From contig NZ_PGVG01000004.1 of the NCBI RefSeq assembly GCF_002795245.1, forward strand, positions 248,001 to 312,000: a DNA stretch of 64,000 nucleotides, read 5' to 3'. Origin of the DNA: Bradyrhizobium forestalis. Lineage in GTDB: Bacteria > Pseudomonadota > Alphaproteobacteria > Rhizobiales > Xanthobacteraceae. Made by a program: the position numbers and the translations under genes. Under the pieces are notes generated by a model that saw nothing but the letters and a program-made list of their open reading frames with translations, was not told where the DNA came from and did no database searches. Shown here piece after piece: positions 15,774 through 24,299 of this stretch (the first letter of the stretch is position 1; every line of letters begins with the position of its first letter).

Positions 15774-17528
15774 ATGCTGAAGTCAGATTCAACACCGGCC
15801 CGGAAGACTCCGGGCGCGCCGGATGGGAATCATGCTCCGAAGGAGAACAAGCGAGCGCAAGTCATCGCCGGCTTCCTGAGGGAGCCCGCCGGAACAGGCG
15901 CGGAGCCGGGGATCGAAGGCGCTGTGAGTGATCCGGCGCCATCGCAAGAGATGACGCCTGATCTGGAGTCTGCTGAGCCGAGCGTTGGCGCGCGTCCCGC
16001 CGGCGAAATCGAGCTTAAGCTTCTCGTCGATCCCGATCGCATGGCGCATTTCAGCGCTGCGCCGGCTATCGCGGCGAACGCACGCAACAAGGGTACGCGA
16101 AAACGTCTCAAGTCCGTCTATTACGACACGCCCGAGCGGGAACTTCATCGCGCCGGCCTGAGTTTGCGTGTACGCCGGAGCGGCACGCGTTTTGTCCAAA
16201 CCGTGAAGACCGACGCCGCGGACGATCCGCTACGTCGTGGTGAGTGGGAGGCGAGCGTGCCCTCGCTTGCGCCCGACCCCGCTTTGGCATTGCCGTTCAT
16301 TCCGGAGAAGCTGCGCAGCCATCTCGGCGCACAGCCGCTGGAAGCGGTCTTCACGGCCGATATCCATCGGCACACGCGCATCGTCGATCTGCCGTCTGGC
16401 ACGGTCGAGATAGCTTTCGACCAGGGCGAGCTGACGGCAGGCGGCAGGTCGCTGCCGGTGAGCGAGATCGAGCTGGAGCTCAAGAGCGGCAGCGCGAGCA
16501 CGGTCTACGAGATTGCGTTGCGGCTTGCGGAGCACGGGGCGGTGAAGCCGTCCATCCGCAGCAAGTCCGCGCGCGGCTTCGACCTTGCCGCCGACAAGGC
16601 GCCGTCGGCGCGCCGGCCGCGCAAGCTTCGGCTCGATCCGTCCGTCACGCTCGATGAAGCCTTCTCGACCATCCTGCGCTCGTGCTTCCTTCATCTGCTG
16701 CAGTCCCTGCCGGCGGCCGAAGACGGCCGCAACCCGGAAGGCGTGCATCAGCTGCGCGTCTCGCTGCGCCGGCTGCGATCGGCACTCGACCTGATGCGAT
16801 CGGTCGGCGCGCTGAGCAACCTCGATGCACTGCGGTCGGAAGCCAAATGGCTGGCGCAAGGCCTGTCCGCCGCGCGCGACTGGGACGTGTTCCAGCGTGA
16901 CACCTTGCCGGCGATCGCAACAGCCTGTCCTTCGGTCGCGGGCTTCGATGTGCTGGGGCGGGTCGCAGCGCAGCGTCAGTCGGAGGCTTATCGCAGGGCC
17001 CACCTTGCGCTTGATGATCGCCGCTGCGCCCTGTTCCTGATCAGTCTCGGCGGCTGGATCGAGACGCGCGGCTGGCGCAACGACATCGCGTCCGAAGATC
17101 TCGGCCGGCTCGCCGAGCCCGCGGTCGATTTCGCACAGCGCGTTCTGTCGGAGCAGCACGCCAAGCTGCTCAAGCGCGGCCGCCGCTTCAAATCGCTTAA
17201 CGTCGACGAGGTGCACCGGGTGCGGCTCGCGGCCAAGCGCTTGCGCTATCTCGGCGAGTTCCTGCTGCCGCTGTTTGCCGATCGCAAGTCCGCGCGAAAA
17301 TTCGCGCGCAGGCTCGCCGGCTTGCAGGAGGAGCTCGGCGCATTCAACGACATGGCGGTGACGGCCTCATTGCTCGACGGGCTCGGTTCCGAAGATCGCG
17401 ACAGCGCCATCGCGGCGGCCGCGATCGCAGGCTGGCAGGCGCGTGCATCGATCAGCGTGCACCGGTCCTTGCAGGACAGCTGGCGAGACTTCACCGCGGC
17501 GCGCGTGCCGTGGTCGTCGCAGGGCTGA
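15774..17528 (+). CDS. CYTH and CHAD domain-containing protein
   Basis: A protein of about 584 residues. After a variable 75-residue leader, a CYTH/triphosphate tunnel domain begins with the signature EIELKLL and continues with an antiparallel tunnel of charged strands (RKRLKSVYYDTP, SLRVRRSG, EIELELKSG). A CHAD domain with paired HxxRVxxRRLR motifs follows (VHQLRVSLRRLRSAL and VHRVRLAAKRLRYL). CYTH domains hydrolyse or synthesise triphosphates; CHAD domains bind polyphosphate, often at granules. The fusion therefore suggests polyphosphate-associated triphosphatase activity. The start is uncertain: ATGs at 15735, 15762 and 15774 are all in frame and none has a clear ribosome binding site. Confidence 0.9.
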   Translation: MLKSDSTPARKTPGAPDGNHAPKENKRAQVIAGFLREPAGTGAEPGIEGAVSDPAPSQEMTPDLESAEPSVGARPAGEIELKLLVDPDRMAHFSAAPAIAANARNKGTRKRLKSVYYDTPERELHRAGLSLRVRRSGTRFVQTVKTDAADDPLRRGEWEASVPSLAPDPALALPFIPEKLRSHLGAQPLEAVFTADIHRHTRIVDLPSGTVEIAFDQGELTAGGRSLPVSEIELELKSGSASTVYEIALRLAEHGAVKPSIRSKSARGFDLAADKAPSARRPRKLRLDPSVTLDEAFSTILRSCFLHLLQSLPAAEDGRNPEGVHQLRVSLRRLRSALDLMRSVGALSNLDALRSEAKWLAQGLSAARDWDVFQRDTLPAIATACPSVAGFDVLGRVAAQRQSEAYRRAHLALDDRRCALFLISLGGWIETRGWRNDIASEDLGRLAEPAVDFAQRVLSEQHAKLLKRGRRFKSLNVDEVHRVRLAAKRLRYLGEFLLPLFADRKSARKFARRLAGLQEELGAFNDMAVTASLLDGLGSEDRDSAIAAAAIAGWQARASISVHRSLQDSWRDFTAARVPWSSQG

Positions 17529-17540
17529 CCGCGCATCCCC

Positions 17541-17579
17541 AAAAAAGTTGCGGCCAGCCATTGGGGGATGGCTGGCCGC
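17541..17579 (-). terminator. Rho-independent terminator for the gene at 17650
   Basis: Perfect 12-bp stem with arms 17550-17561 and 17568-17579 around a 6-base G-rich loop. On the minus strand it is followed by AAC then TTTTTT, so it terminates transcription from the transglutaminase-like gene. It may also act on the converging CYTH-CHAD transcript. Confidence 0.8.
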
Positions 17580-17593
17580 GCGCGAACCGGTCT

Positions 17594-17612
17594 GGGACGG
17601 GGAGGGGTGGGG
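17594..17612 (+). other. Putative G-quadruplex motif
   Basis: Four G-runs separated by loops of 2, 1 and 1 bases: GGG, AC, GGGG, A, GGGG, T, GGGG. The 16-base core (GGGGAGGGGTGGGGAT) recurs exactly at 29446-29461. It lies between a terminator and the 3' end of a converging gene. Confidence 0.5.
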
Positions 17613-17649
17613 ATGTGACCGGGTCACGTAACCTGTTGTCTCGTTCCTA

Positions 17650-18273
17650 CTAATCCTTCGCGCTGGCGGTGGAGACCGCCGGCTTGGTATCGCCCAGCGA
17701 GACCCAGACGTTGGGATCGCTCTGCGACTGGCGCTTGACGAAGCGGTAGCCGGTCTCCGTCCAGGCGACGACGTTCTCGTTCTGATTGTCGAGAACGAAC
17801 TCACCCTTGTCGGTCTTCACCGTCAGCACCGCGTGGCCTTCGCCCTTCTTGTCGCGCACCACGGTGATGAGCAGGGCCTGGCGCGGCCAGCCGGCATCCA
17901 TCAGCATCTTGCGCTTCAACAGCACATAGTCTTCACAGTCGCCGTAGCCGTCTGATGGCAGCGACCACTTCTCGATCACGCCCCAGTGCTCCTGGTCGGT
18001 CAAAGGCTTGACGGTCTCGTTGACCCACCGATTGACCTTGACGAGGTCGCGCCATGCGGCCTGCGACATCACGATGTCGCGCGGCTGCATCGGTGCGCTC
18101 TGGCACTGGGCAGCATTATCCGCGCAGAACTCGACCCAGCCGATCGGCGCACGCGTGGTGTCGCCGAGGCTCGCGTAGAGCAGACGGCCTTCGCCGGCCT
18201 GCGCTGCCGCGCTGATCCCGAAGAGCATGGCGACCAGCGCCAGCCTCTTCCCCTGTCCCCTGAACTCAAACAT
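17650..18273 (-). CDS. Transglutaminase-like cysteine peptidase (BTLCP family)
   Basis: A 207-residue exported protein with a signal peptide (LALVAMLFGISAAAQA-G). The catalytic triad pattern of bacterial transglutaminase-like cysteine proteinases is present: Cys in GYGDCEDYVLLKR, His in GEGHAVLTV, and Asp in VLDNQN. LapG-type relatives cleave surface adhesins under c-di-GMP control, but this branch is mostly uncharacterised. It is followed by a strong terminator and appears monocistronic. The ATG at 18273 was chosen because the signal peptide then starts normally; a GTG or ATG 10 codons upstream cannot be excluded. Confidence 0.9.
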   Translation of the reverse strand: MFEFRGQGKRLALVAMLFGISAAAQAGEGRLLYASLGDTTRAPIGWVEFCADNAAQCQSAPMQPRDIVMSQAAWRDLVKVNRWVNETVKPLTDQEHWGVIEKWSLPSDGYGDCEDYVLLKRKMLMDAGWPRQALLITVVRDKKGEGHAVLTVKTDKGEFVLDNQNENVVAWTETGYRFVKRQSQSDPNVWVSLGDTKPAVSTASAKD

Positions 18274-18531
18274 TGCGGCCCCCGTTTCTTGTTGGGACCA
18301 CATTTCGCACGGAGCTTTTGAGTTGCCGCTAAGTCAGCCAAGTCAAGTCGAGACGAATACAAGTAAAAGGCGGCGCGAATTCGATCTATACTTGAAGCGA
18401 ATTCGAATAAAATTCGATATGACTGCAATTGATTCAAATTTTATCGATTAACGCGGAAATGCTGGCAGAAGCGCTGTTTGCGCGCAGCTGCAACCCGCGC
18501 GTTAACCGCGGGCGGCATGCCGTAGGACATG

Positions 18532-18566
18532 AAAAAGGCGGCGTCCGCATCGCGGAGGCCGCCTTC
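18532..18566 (-). terminator. Rho-independent terminator for the PilZ gene
   Basis: Minus-strand hairpin with an 8-bp outer stem (AAGGCGGC / GCCGCCTT) and an inner CCGC/GCGG stem, followed by TTTTTC. It sits 38 bases after the stop of the PilZ gene. Confidence 0.8.
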
Positions 18567-18603
18567 AAGCCTGGAAATATGGAGGTTTTCGCGTCCTTGC
18601 GCT

Positions 18604-19215
18604 TTACCGCGCGGTAACGCTCTCTTCGAGTGTCTCGGCCGGCTGCTCGTGCATGAACTCCAGCGCGAAGCCGTCCTCGAGGTTTCGGACCACGCGGCCC
18701 TGGACCCGGCCGAGCAGAACGGTCGATTTCAGCGGCGGGCGGTTCTCGGCGGCGATCGCCGCGCCCGACAGCGAGAGGTCGATGATGCGGCAGGTCATCT
18801 TGGTGCCGTCCTCGAGCGTCAGCACCGCGATGGGGTTGCGCGGCACGATACGATCGTGGCGGCGGTCCTCCGGCAGATTGAGGATGTCGCGATTGGCGAG
18901 CCAGGTCAGCTGGGCCGCGAGCTTGTCGCGCTTCCTCGGCGTCGCCCCGATCGTCATGGCAAAGCCATTGTCGATGATGCGGGTGATCTTGCCCTCGACG
19001 CGGCCGATATGGTCGAGATAGGCGACGACGCGGTCGCCGACATTGCCGATGCCGGGGGCGAGCAAAGCGAGGCCGCCCGGCGACATGTTGATCACCTGGC
19101 AGGGGAATTCCCGGCGGTCCGGCAGCATGTAGCGGCCGAGCAGGTGCACCTTCACCCGCTGGAAGCGCCTGCGCTCCTCGGCGGCCGGAAGAAATTTTTT
19201 GTTCGCCAACGCCAT
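18604..19215 (-). CDS. Tandem PilZ domain protein
   Basis: A 203-residue cytoplasmic protein with two PilZ-type domains. The first (about 14-90) starts with RRRFQRVKV, the RxxxR c-di-GMP-binding motif, and continues with INMSPGGLAL, a version of the (D/N)xSxxG motif. The second (about 115-185) has RIIDLSLSGAAI, again DxSxxG, but its RxxxR region (RRHDRIVPRN) is less canonical. It is likely a c-di-GMP effector influencing motility or surface polysaccharide. A CtrA-like site lies about 60 bases upstream of the start. I chose the ATG at 19215 because the first PilZ domain then follows directly. Confidence 0.88.
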   Translation of the reverse strand: MALANKKFLPAAEERRRFQRVKVHLLGRYMLPDRREFPCQVINMSPGGLALLAPGIGNVGDRVVAYLDHIGRVEGKITRIIDNGFAMTIGATPRKRDKLAAQLTWLANRDILNLPEDRRHDRIVPRNPIAVLTLEDGTKMTCRIIDLSLSGAAIAAENRPPLKSTVLLGRVQGRVVRNLEDGFALEFMHEQPAETLEESVTAR

Positions 19216-19273
19216 TTCCAACACCCGACCCCCCGCCCGGGCGGAGTCCGGCACGACCCTAAGGTGCATAGGG

Positions 19274-19288
19274 TTAATGCCGCGTTAG
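19274..19288. promoter_or_regulatory. Near-consensus CtrA-like site upstream of the PilZ gene
   Basis: TTAA at 19274-19277 and TTAG at 19285-19288 with a 7-base spacer; on the minus strand CTAA-N7-TTAACCCT. One base differs from TTAA-N7-TTAA. Confidence 0.3.
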
Positions 19289-19446
19289 GATCGGGCGCGG
19301 CGGATACGAACGGCAACAATGCGCTCGAAAAGCCACATCAGGGGCGGGCAGGCCGAGACCGGGCGACTGTGGCAGTCCCGATGACGACCAGGCCGCCCTC
19401 GCCGCCGCGAGGGGCACACAAGCGATGCCGCGAACCTGCGCGTTCC

Positions 19447-19854
19447 TCATGCCTTGCGGCGGGTCCAGCTTTCCTGGGGCTCGTCGGCCCATGTGGTATC
19501 AAGGCCAAGCATCGTGATCCAGGTCTCGGCCAGCTTGCCGCCCTCAATGCGATAGCTCTGCATTCCGGCACGGCTGCGCCTCTCGCCGATCGCGGGATCG
19601 GGCCATACGAATGCAAATCGGAACCACGCGCGGTCGATCGTGAAGGAATGATCATACACCACGACGCGGATTCCGGGCCGGTCTCGATGCACGGTCTGCA
19701 ATTCCGCAGCATACTCGTCCCGGCTGACGGTCCGGTCGCCTCTCTCATCGTGACGGATATAATGCGATCCCACGCAGTCCGGGATCAGGTCAAATCGTCC
19801 GTCGTGCCAAACCTGCTCCCAACGATCGAATAGAGCGCGTATGCGATCAGTCAT
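19447..19854 (-). CDS. SnoaL-like polyketide cyclase family protein
   Basis: A 135-residue protein with the alpha+beta-barrel pattern of the SnoaL/NTF2-like superfamily: an N-terminal helix (RIRALFDRWEQVWHDGRFDLIPDCV), then strands ending in QSYRIEGGKLAETWITMLGLD. Members are ester cyclases, isomerases or ligand-binding proteins; no specific function can be given. A good CGGAG ribosome binding site precedes the ATG at 19854. The gene stands alone, divergent from the damaged methyltransferase gene. Confidence 0.85.
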   Translation of the reverse strand: MTDRIRALFDRWEQVWHDGRFDLIPDCVGSHYIRHDERGDRTVSRDEYAAELQTVHRDRPGIRVVVYDHSFTIDRAWFRFAFVWPDPAIGERRSRAGMQSYRIEGGKLAETWITMLGLDTTWADEPQESWTRRKA

Positions 19855-20074
19855 GGGCTCTCCGAAAGGAAATCGGTGCAACGCTGCGTGCTTCGCTGCA
19901 AGATTCCTGCCGGAATACGGAGTCTGCACTGTTGAGCGTGAAGGCGTGTAGTCCGCACGAGCAATGCGACTTGCGGGAGCGTCGGTCCCACATGTCGCTT
20001 TCGACTGGCTCGTCGAGCTATGGCGGACAAGTCGCCCCACGCGGGCCGCGAGATTATCCGCTACCATCGCCCTC

Positions 20075-20823
20075 ATGGAACAGAACAGCCTCTACTATCG
20101 CCCAGATCTCTACGACTTGATGGCGCCGCGAGATGCGATCCTCGAACGCTTCTATGTCGAGACGGCGTGCGAGCGAGGCGGCTGCGTTCTCGATCTTGCA
20201 TGCGGCAGCGGTCGCCTGACCGTTCCGCTGGCGCAATCCGGGCTTGAGGTCGTCGGAGCCGATCTGTCTTGCGCGATGCTCGAGCGTGCGCGGAATCATG
20301 CCAGAGCGAATGCGGTTGAACCGAGATTCATCCAGCTGGACATGCGCGATTTCGATCTCGGCGGGCGGACGTTCGACACCATCATCGTCGCCGTGAACTC
20401 GATCCTGCACCTGCATAGCCCCGACGACTCAGAGGCTTCTTCGGGTCGGTCGGCAGACACCTATCGCTGCAGGGCCGGCTGGTGTTCGACGCCTTCCTGC
20501 CCGATATCGCCATGCTCAACGCTGATCCCAACAAGCGCGAGTTGATCGGCACGGTGGTCCACGACGGCATTGGCGCGATCACCGTCGAGGAGCGCGCGCG
20601 ATACGACCCGCTCACCCAGATCAGGCACGTGGATTGGTACTGGTCGACCGAGACGGAGAAGGACTTTTGGCAAGCCGCCTTGCCGATGCGCTGCATCTTC
20701 CCGCAGGAGATGCCGTTGCTCGTGGCCTCGGGCGGCCTGGGCCTCATCGCGCGCTTCGGTGATTTCGATCGCAGCCCGCTGGCGGCGGGAAGCATGCGGC
20801 AGATATGCGTCTGCGGTCTTTAG
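20075..20823 (+). pseudogene. Class I SAM-dependent methyltransferase, frameshifted
   Basis: From the ATG at 20075 the product starts MEQNSLYYRPDLYDLM and shows the SAM-binding motif VLDLACGSGRLTVPLA and later DTIIVAVNSILHL. The frame then runs into unrelated sequence and stops at 20545. In the -1 shifted frame the sequence RGFFGSVGRHLSLQGRLVFD and then AFLPDIAMLN continues the family to a stop at 20823. The break is near 20429, where losing one base from a C-run (gac-gac-ctc expected) explains the shift. Either a real inactivating deletion or a sequencing error is possible. Confidence 0.85.
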
Positions 20824-20827
20824 TCCT

Positions 20828-20896
20828 GTAGCCCGGATGAGCAAAGCGATATCCGGGGCCGCTGTTCCCGCATGTCGCTTTGCTCATCCGGGCTAC
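20828..20896. repeat. Palindromic repeat family A, copy 1
   Basis: Perfect 22-bp inverted repeat: arms 20828-20849 (GTAGCCCGGATGAGCAAA...) and 20875-20896, with a 25-base centre containing TATCCGGGG. It follows the damaged methyltransferase by 4 bases. Similar to BIME/REP elements; other copies are at 21400, 22754 and 34758. Confidence 0.85.
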
Positions 20897-20906
20897 GAAC
20901 CCGATC

Positions 20907-21386
20907 CTACGCCAGTGCCTTGACGTAGACCGCATACGGCACGCCCAAGATATCCGGCGCCTCTCGCACCTTCGCAAATCCCATGCGCAGATACAGCGGC
21001 AGCGCGACCGTCATGATCGGTGTCGTGTGCAGCGCGATGACCGACGATTGGTCGCGCTCGGCGCGGCGAACGCATTCTTCCGTGAGTTGGCGGCCGATGC
21101 CCTTGCCGCGCGCGAGGGGATCGACCACCAGCATGCGGATGACCGGCCAGGCCGGATCGAAGAACGCAGGCTTCGGTTGCCGTGGGCCGATATAGGCGAC
21201 AGCGCCGACGATCTGGCCGCCATTTTCGGCGACGATGATCTCGCCGGTCTTGGCAAGTTCCGGCATCTTCGCGACGTGAGTCATAAACAGCGGCCAGTCG
21301 GAATAGTGCTGCTCGAATTGGGCAAAAGCCGCCAGCGCGACACCCATGATCGCCTCGGCATCTGCTGGCTGATAGTCGCGTAGCAT
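20907..21386 (-). CDS. GNAT family N-acetyltransferase
   Basis: A 159-residue acetyltransferase with the GNAT acetyl-CoA site (MLVVDPLARGKGIGRQL, matching the R/Q-x-x-G-x-G/A motif A) and a C-terminal MTVALPLYLRMGFAKV segment. The acceptor is unknown. The gene is bracketed by copies 1 and 2 of repeat family A, 10 and 14 bases from its ends, so it forms a discrete cassette between repeats. Confidence 0.88.
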   Translation of the reverse strand: MLRDYQPADAEAIMGVALAAFAQFEQHYSDWPLFMTHVAKMPELAKTGEIIVAENGGQIVGAVAYIGPRQPKPAFFDPAWPVIRMLVVDPLARGKGIGRQLTEECVRRAERDQSSVIALHTTPIMTVALPLYLRMGFAKVREAPDILGVPYAVYVKALA

Positions 21387-21399
21387 CAGGCTTTTCCTT

Positions 21400-21504
21400 G
21401 TAGCCCGGATGAGCGCAGCGATATCCGGGGCCGCTGGTCCCGCATATCGCGGAGCCTGTCATCGGGCGGCGCTTTGCGCCGACCCGTTGGCTCATGCGGG
21501 CTAC
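21400..21504. repeat. Palindromic repeat family A, copy 2 (long form)
   Basis: Starts GTAGCCCGGATGAGCGCAGC and ends GGCTCATGCGGGCTAC. The centre carries an additional hairpin (GGGCGGCGC...GCGCCGACCC, about 21463-21485), making it longer than copies 1, 3 and 4. Confidence 0.8.
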
Positions 21505-21595
21505 GAGACACGCGCTTGGCATGGCCGCGCATCTCACATACGCTTCGCCTCAGCCCGCACCAGCAATCATAACAGACGGGCACGAGGAAACAGCC

Positions 21596-22747
21596 ATGGA
21601 ATCCATCCGCGTCTGCACCCACGCCGGGCCGGGATCAGAACCCGTCATCCGCACCGTGCCATGGCCGAAGGTCGGCCGCAAAGCTGCGCTGATCAAGGTC
21701 GGCGCCTGCGGGGTCTGCGGCACCGATTTGCACATCCTCAAAGGCCATTGGCCGAAGCCGCTGCCGTGGCCGTTCACGCTCGGCCACGAGCTCGGCGGCG
21801 TCATCGTCGAATGCGGTGACGAGTTCACCGAGGATTTCATGAGCAAGCCGCTCAAGGTTGGCTCGAAGGTGATGATCCCGCCCTTGATGCCGTGCGGGCG
21901 CTGCTACTACTGCATCCATTATCCGCAAGTAGCGAACAAATGCCTGACGCCGGTCTATTACGGCCGCTATCTCGGCTTCGACAAGGCGCCGCATCTGTGG
22001 GGTGGGTGGGCCGAGTATGTTTATGTCGATCTCGACATGCTGCCGGGCACCAAGATCTACAAGCTGCCCGATGACATGTCGCTGCGGCTGGGGGCGCTGT
22101 CCGAGCCGCTGACCTCCTGCATCCGCGCCTTCAACCGCGCGACCCGCGCCGGTGGTTTTTCCTGGGGCGACACCGTGGTGATCCAGGGCTCCGGCCCGAT
22201 CGGCATTCTGGCGGTCGCGGCCGCAAAGGAGATGGGGGCAGGGCGCGTCATCTGCGTCGGCGCGCCGGAGGAGCCGCGGCTCAAGCTCGCGCGCGAATTC
22301 GGCGCGGAGGCGACTGTGAACATCGAGGAGCTGAAGTCACCGCAGGATCGCATCGATCGCGTGCGGAAAATCGTCGGCGGCTTCGGCGCCGATCTCGTGA
22401 TGGATTGCTCGGGCCATCCCACGGCCGGCCCTGAAGGCATCGAGATGCTGCGCGACGGCGGCACCTATGTCGAGATGGGCCAGTTCACCGACGCCGGCTC
22501 GATCGACACGTCATGGCACCGCATCTGCACCAAGGACCTCAACGTGCTGGGATCCTGGGGCTTCACCGGCAATGATCTCCCGCTCGGCGTCGACATGCTC
22601 TACCGCACGCGTGACAAATATCCGTGGCTGAAGATGCAGACGATCTATCCGTTCACCGAAGAGGGCGTCGCGCAGGCGGTGAAGGACGCGATGGCGATGA
22701 AGACGGTGAAGTCGACCATCGTGCCGTGGCCGGAGCTGGTGGAGTGA
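21596..22747 (+). CDS. Zinc-dependent alcohol dehydrogenase (MDR superfamily)
   Basis: A 383-residue medium-chain dehydrogenase. The catalytic zinc site is seen in CGVCGTDLH and GHELGG, and the structural zinc site in CGRCYYCIHYPQVANKC with four cysteines. The Rossmann motif GSGPIGILAVAAAK binds NAD(P). Substrate is not evident; related enzymes oxidise polyols or threonine-like alcohols. GAGGAA precedes the ATG at 21596. Flanked on both sides by repeat family A (copies 2 and 3). Confidence 0.92.
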   Translation: MESIRVCTHAGPGSEPVIRTVPWPKVGRKAALIKVGACGVCGTDLHILKGHWPKPLPWPFTLGHELGGVIVECGDEFTEDFMSKPLKVGSKVMIPPLMPCGRCYYCIHYPQVANKCLTPVYYGRYLGFDKAPHLWGGWAEYVYVDLDMLPGTKIYKLPDDMSLRLGALSEPLTSCIRAFNRATRAGGFSWGDTVVIQGSGPIGILAVAAAKEMGAGRVICVGAPEEPRLKLAREFGAEATVNIEELKSPQDRIDRVRKIVGGFGADLVMDCSGHPTAGPEGIEMLRDGGTYVEMGQFTDAGSIDTSWHRICTKDLNVLGSWGFTGNDLPLGVDMLYRTRDKYPWLKMQTIYPFTEEGVAQAVKDAMAMKTVKSTIVPWPELVE

Positions 22748-22753
22748 GATTTT

Positions 22754-22830
22754 GTAGCCCGGATGAGCGAAGCGACATCTGGGACGTCTATAAAGGCTTT
22801 CCCGCATGTCGCTTCGCTCATGCGGGCTAC
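22754..22830. repeat. Palindromic repeat family A, copy 3
   Basis: Arms 22754-22778 and 22806-22830 are 25-base inverted repeats with a single mismatch. It begins 6 bases after the dehydrogenase stop codon, a position where it could stabilise or terminate the transcript. Confidence 0.85.
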
Positions 22831-22857
22831 GCGTCGGAGTTTGGATTGAGCGACGAA

Positions 22858-23280
22858 ATGACCAACGATCAGACAACCGGCCCAAACCGGCGCTCGCCCT
22901 TCCGCGCCATCCGCGCAATCGACTACACCGTTGTCTTCGTGCGCGACATGGCCGCGATGCGGCGCTTCTATGAGGACGTCCTCGCCTTTCCGTTGCTGAG
23001 CGAGCTCTCGCCGAACTGGATCGAGTACGGCCTGGGCAGCAATACGCTGGCGCTGGCCCGTCCGAGCCGCACCGCCGCTGATGCACCGACGCCGGCGGGG
23101 AGCGCCGCGCTGCAATTGGCGTTCAAGGTCTCCGCGGACGAGGTCGATCAATGCGCCGGCGAACTCGTTCGACAAGGTGTGGCGCTGCTCTCGCCGCCGA
23201 CGAACCAGTCCTTCGGCCACCGCACGCTGTTCTTCCGCGATCCCGACGGCAATCTGCTGGAGATCTATGCGGAGATCTGA
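22858..23280 (+). CDS. VOC (glyoxalase/bleomycin resistance) family protein
   Basis: A 140-residue protein with the beta-alpha-beta-beta-beta repeats of the vicinal oxygen chelate fold: AIDYTVVFVRDMAAMRRFYE at the start and HRTLFFRDPDGNLLEIYAEI at the end. The terminal E-x-Y metal-binding pattern is kept. Specific reaction is unknown. The ATG at 22858 has only a weak ribosome binding site; the frame runs back through repeat family A, which is not coding. Confidence 0.85.
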   Translation: MTNDQTTGPNRRSPFRAIRAIDYTVVFVRDMAAMRRFYEDVLAFPLLSELSPNWIEYGLGSNTLALARPSRTAADAPTPAGSAALQLAFKVSADEVDQCAGELVRQGVALLSPPTNQSFGHRTLFFRDPDGNLLEIYAEI

Positions 23281-23286
23281 GAAATT

Positions 23287-24027
23287 CTATTTGACGTATC
23301 CGGACAACATGGCGTGCGCCCATTCCGGGCGGTTGTTGGCGAGCGCACGCGCCGACGCGGCCTCCCAGTCGTATTCGAGGGCGAGGAGTTCGACTTGCCA
23401 GCCCTTCTGTCTTTTCGTGAGGACCGCATACCGGGCGTGAGGCGAGCGGTATTCCAGGTTCGCGGCAAAGGGAATGTCCGCGAACACCGGGCAACCAACG
23501 CTCCCCGGATTGAGAACCAGACATTCGCCGGGGCCCTGAATGACCGCCTGGCGGTGGCTATGACCACAGAGCACCACGCGGGCCGCAGGTTCACTCTTGA
23601 GACGCGTCGCTAGCACCTCGCGCCGTGCCGGCACAAAGCGGCCGTCGTCGAGCGATTCCTCGAGCAGGCACGTCGTATCGTCATCGGGCGTGCCATGGCA
23701 GGCCAGGATCCCATCGTCCAGCCATATCCGGGAAGGCAAGCTGTGGAGTGCACGACGCTGCTCCGCAGTCAATGCGTTGCGCGCAAACAGACCTGCCGGC
23801 GAGAGCTTGTCGTCCGGAAATTCCTCAATCCAGCGATCATGGTTTCCGCGCACGGTCGGCAATGACAGCGACTGGAGTGCTTCGAAGGTTTCTCTCGGCC
23901 ACAACGGGCTGGTGACGCAATCGCCCAGATTGACCGTACGATCGACGCCGCGCGTCTTGATGTCGGCCAGCACGGCCTCCAAAGCGGCAAGATTGCCATG
24001 GATATCGGAAATGACTGCCAATCGCAT
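23287..24027 (-). CDS. Metallophosphoesterase family protein (YfcE-like)
   Basis: A 246-residue calcineurin-like phosphoesterase. Metal-site motifs are in order: DIHGN (residues 8-12), GDCV, GNHD (RGNHDRW), and GHSHRQ near residue 187 with the preceding HG of ACHGTPDDD. Substrates of this subfamily are phosphodiesters or phosphoproteins. GGGGAAG precedes the ATG at 24027. It overlaps no neighbour and converges on the VOC gene with 6 bases between the stops. Confidence 0.9.
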   Translation of the reverse strand: MRLAVISDIHGNLAALEAVLADIKTRGVDRTVNLGDCVTSPLWPRETFEALQSLSLPTVRGNHDRWIEEFPDDKLSPAGLFARNALTAEQRRALHSLPSRIWLDDGILACHGTPDDDTTCLLEESLDDGRFVPARREVLATRLKSEPAARVVLCGHSHRQAVIQGPGECLVLNPGSVGCPVFADIPFAANLEYRSPHARYAVLTKRQKGWQVELLALEYDWEAASARALANNRPEWAHAMLSGYVK

Positions 24028-24299
24028 CGTTGCGCTTCCCCAGATAATCAGACCTGAACGTGGCTCGGCTGTCGGCCGACCTCGTCGCACGTTAATCGAG
24101 GCGGCCGCAAAAATCCGCTGCAACCTTCAGGCGGGGTGCTCTCCACCAAGCCATGCAACATAGGCATGGTGATTTCCGGGCGCTTGGCGTAAAGAGCGCC
24201 CAGATCAAATCAGCGTGCGGCCGGGCCGTTTGCCGCGCACGCAGCTCAGGTCCGCAGGATCACCGTTCCGCGCCTGAATCAACCAAGGTTCTCCATCTC

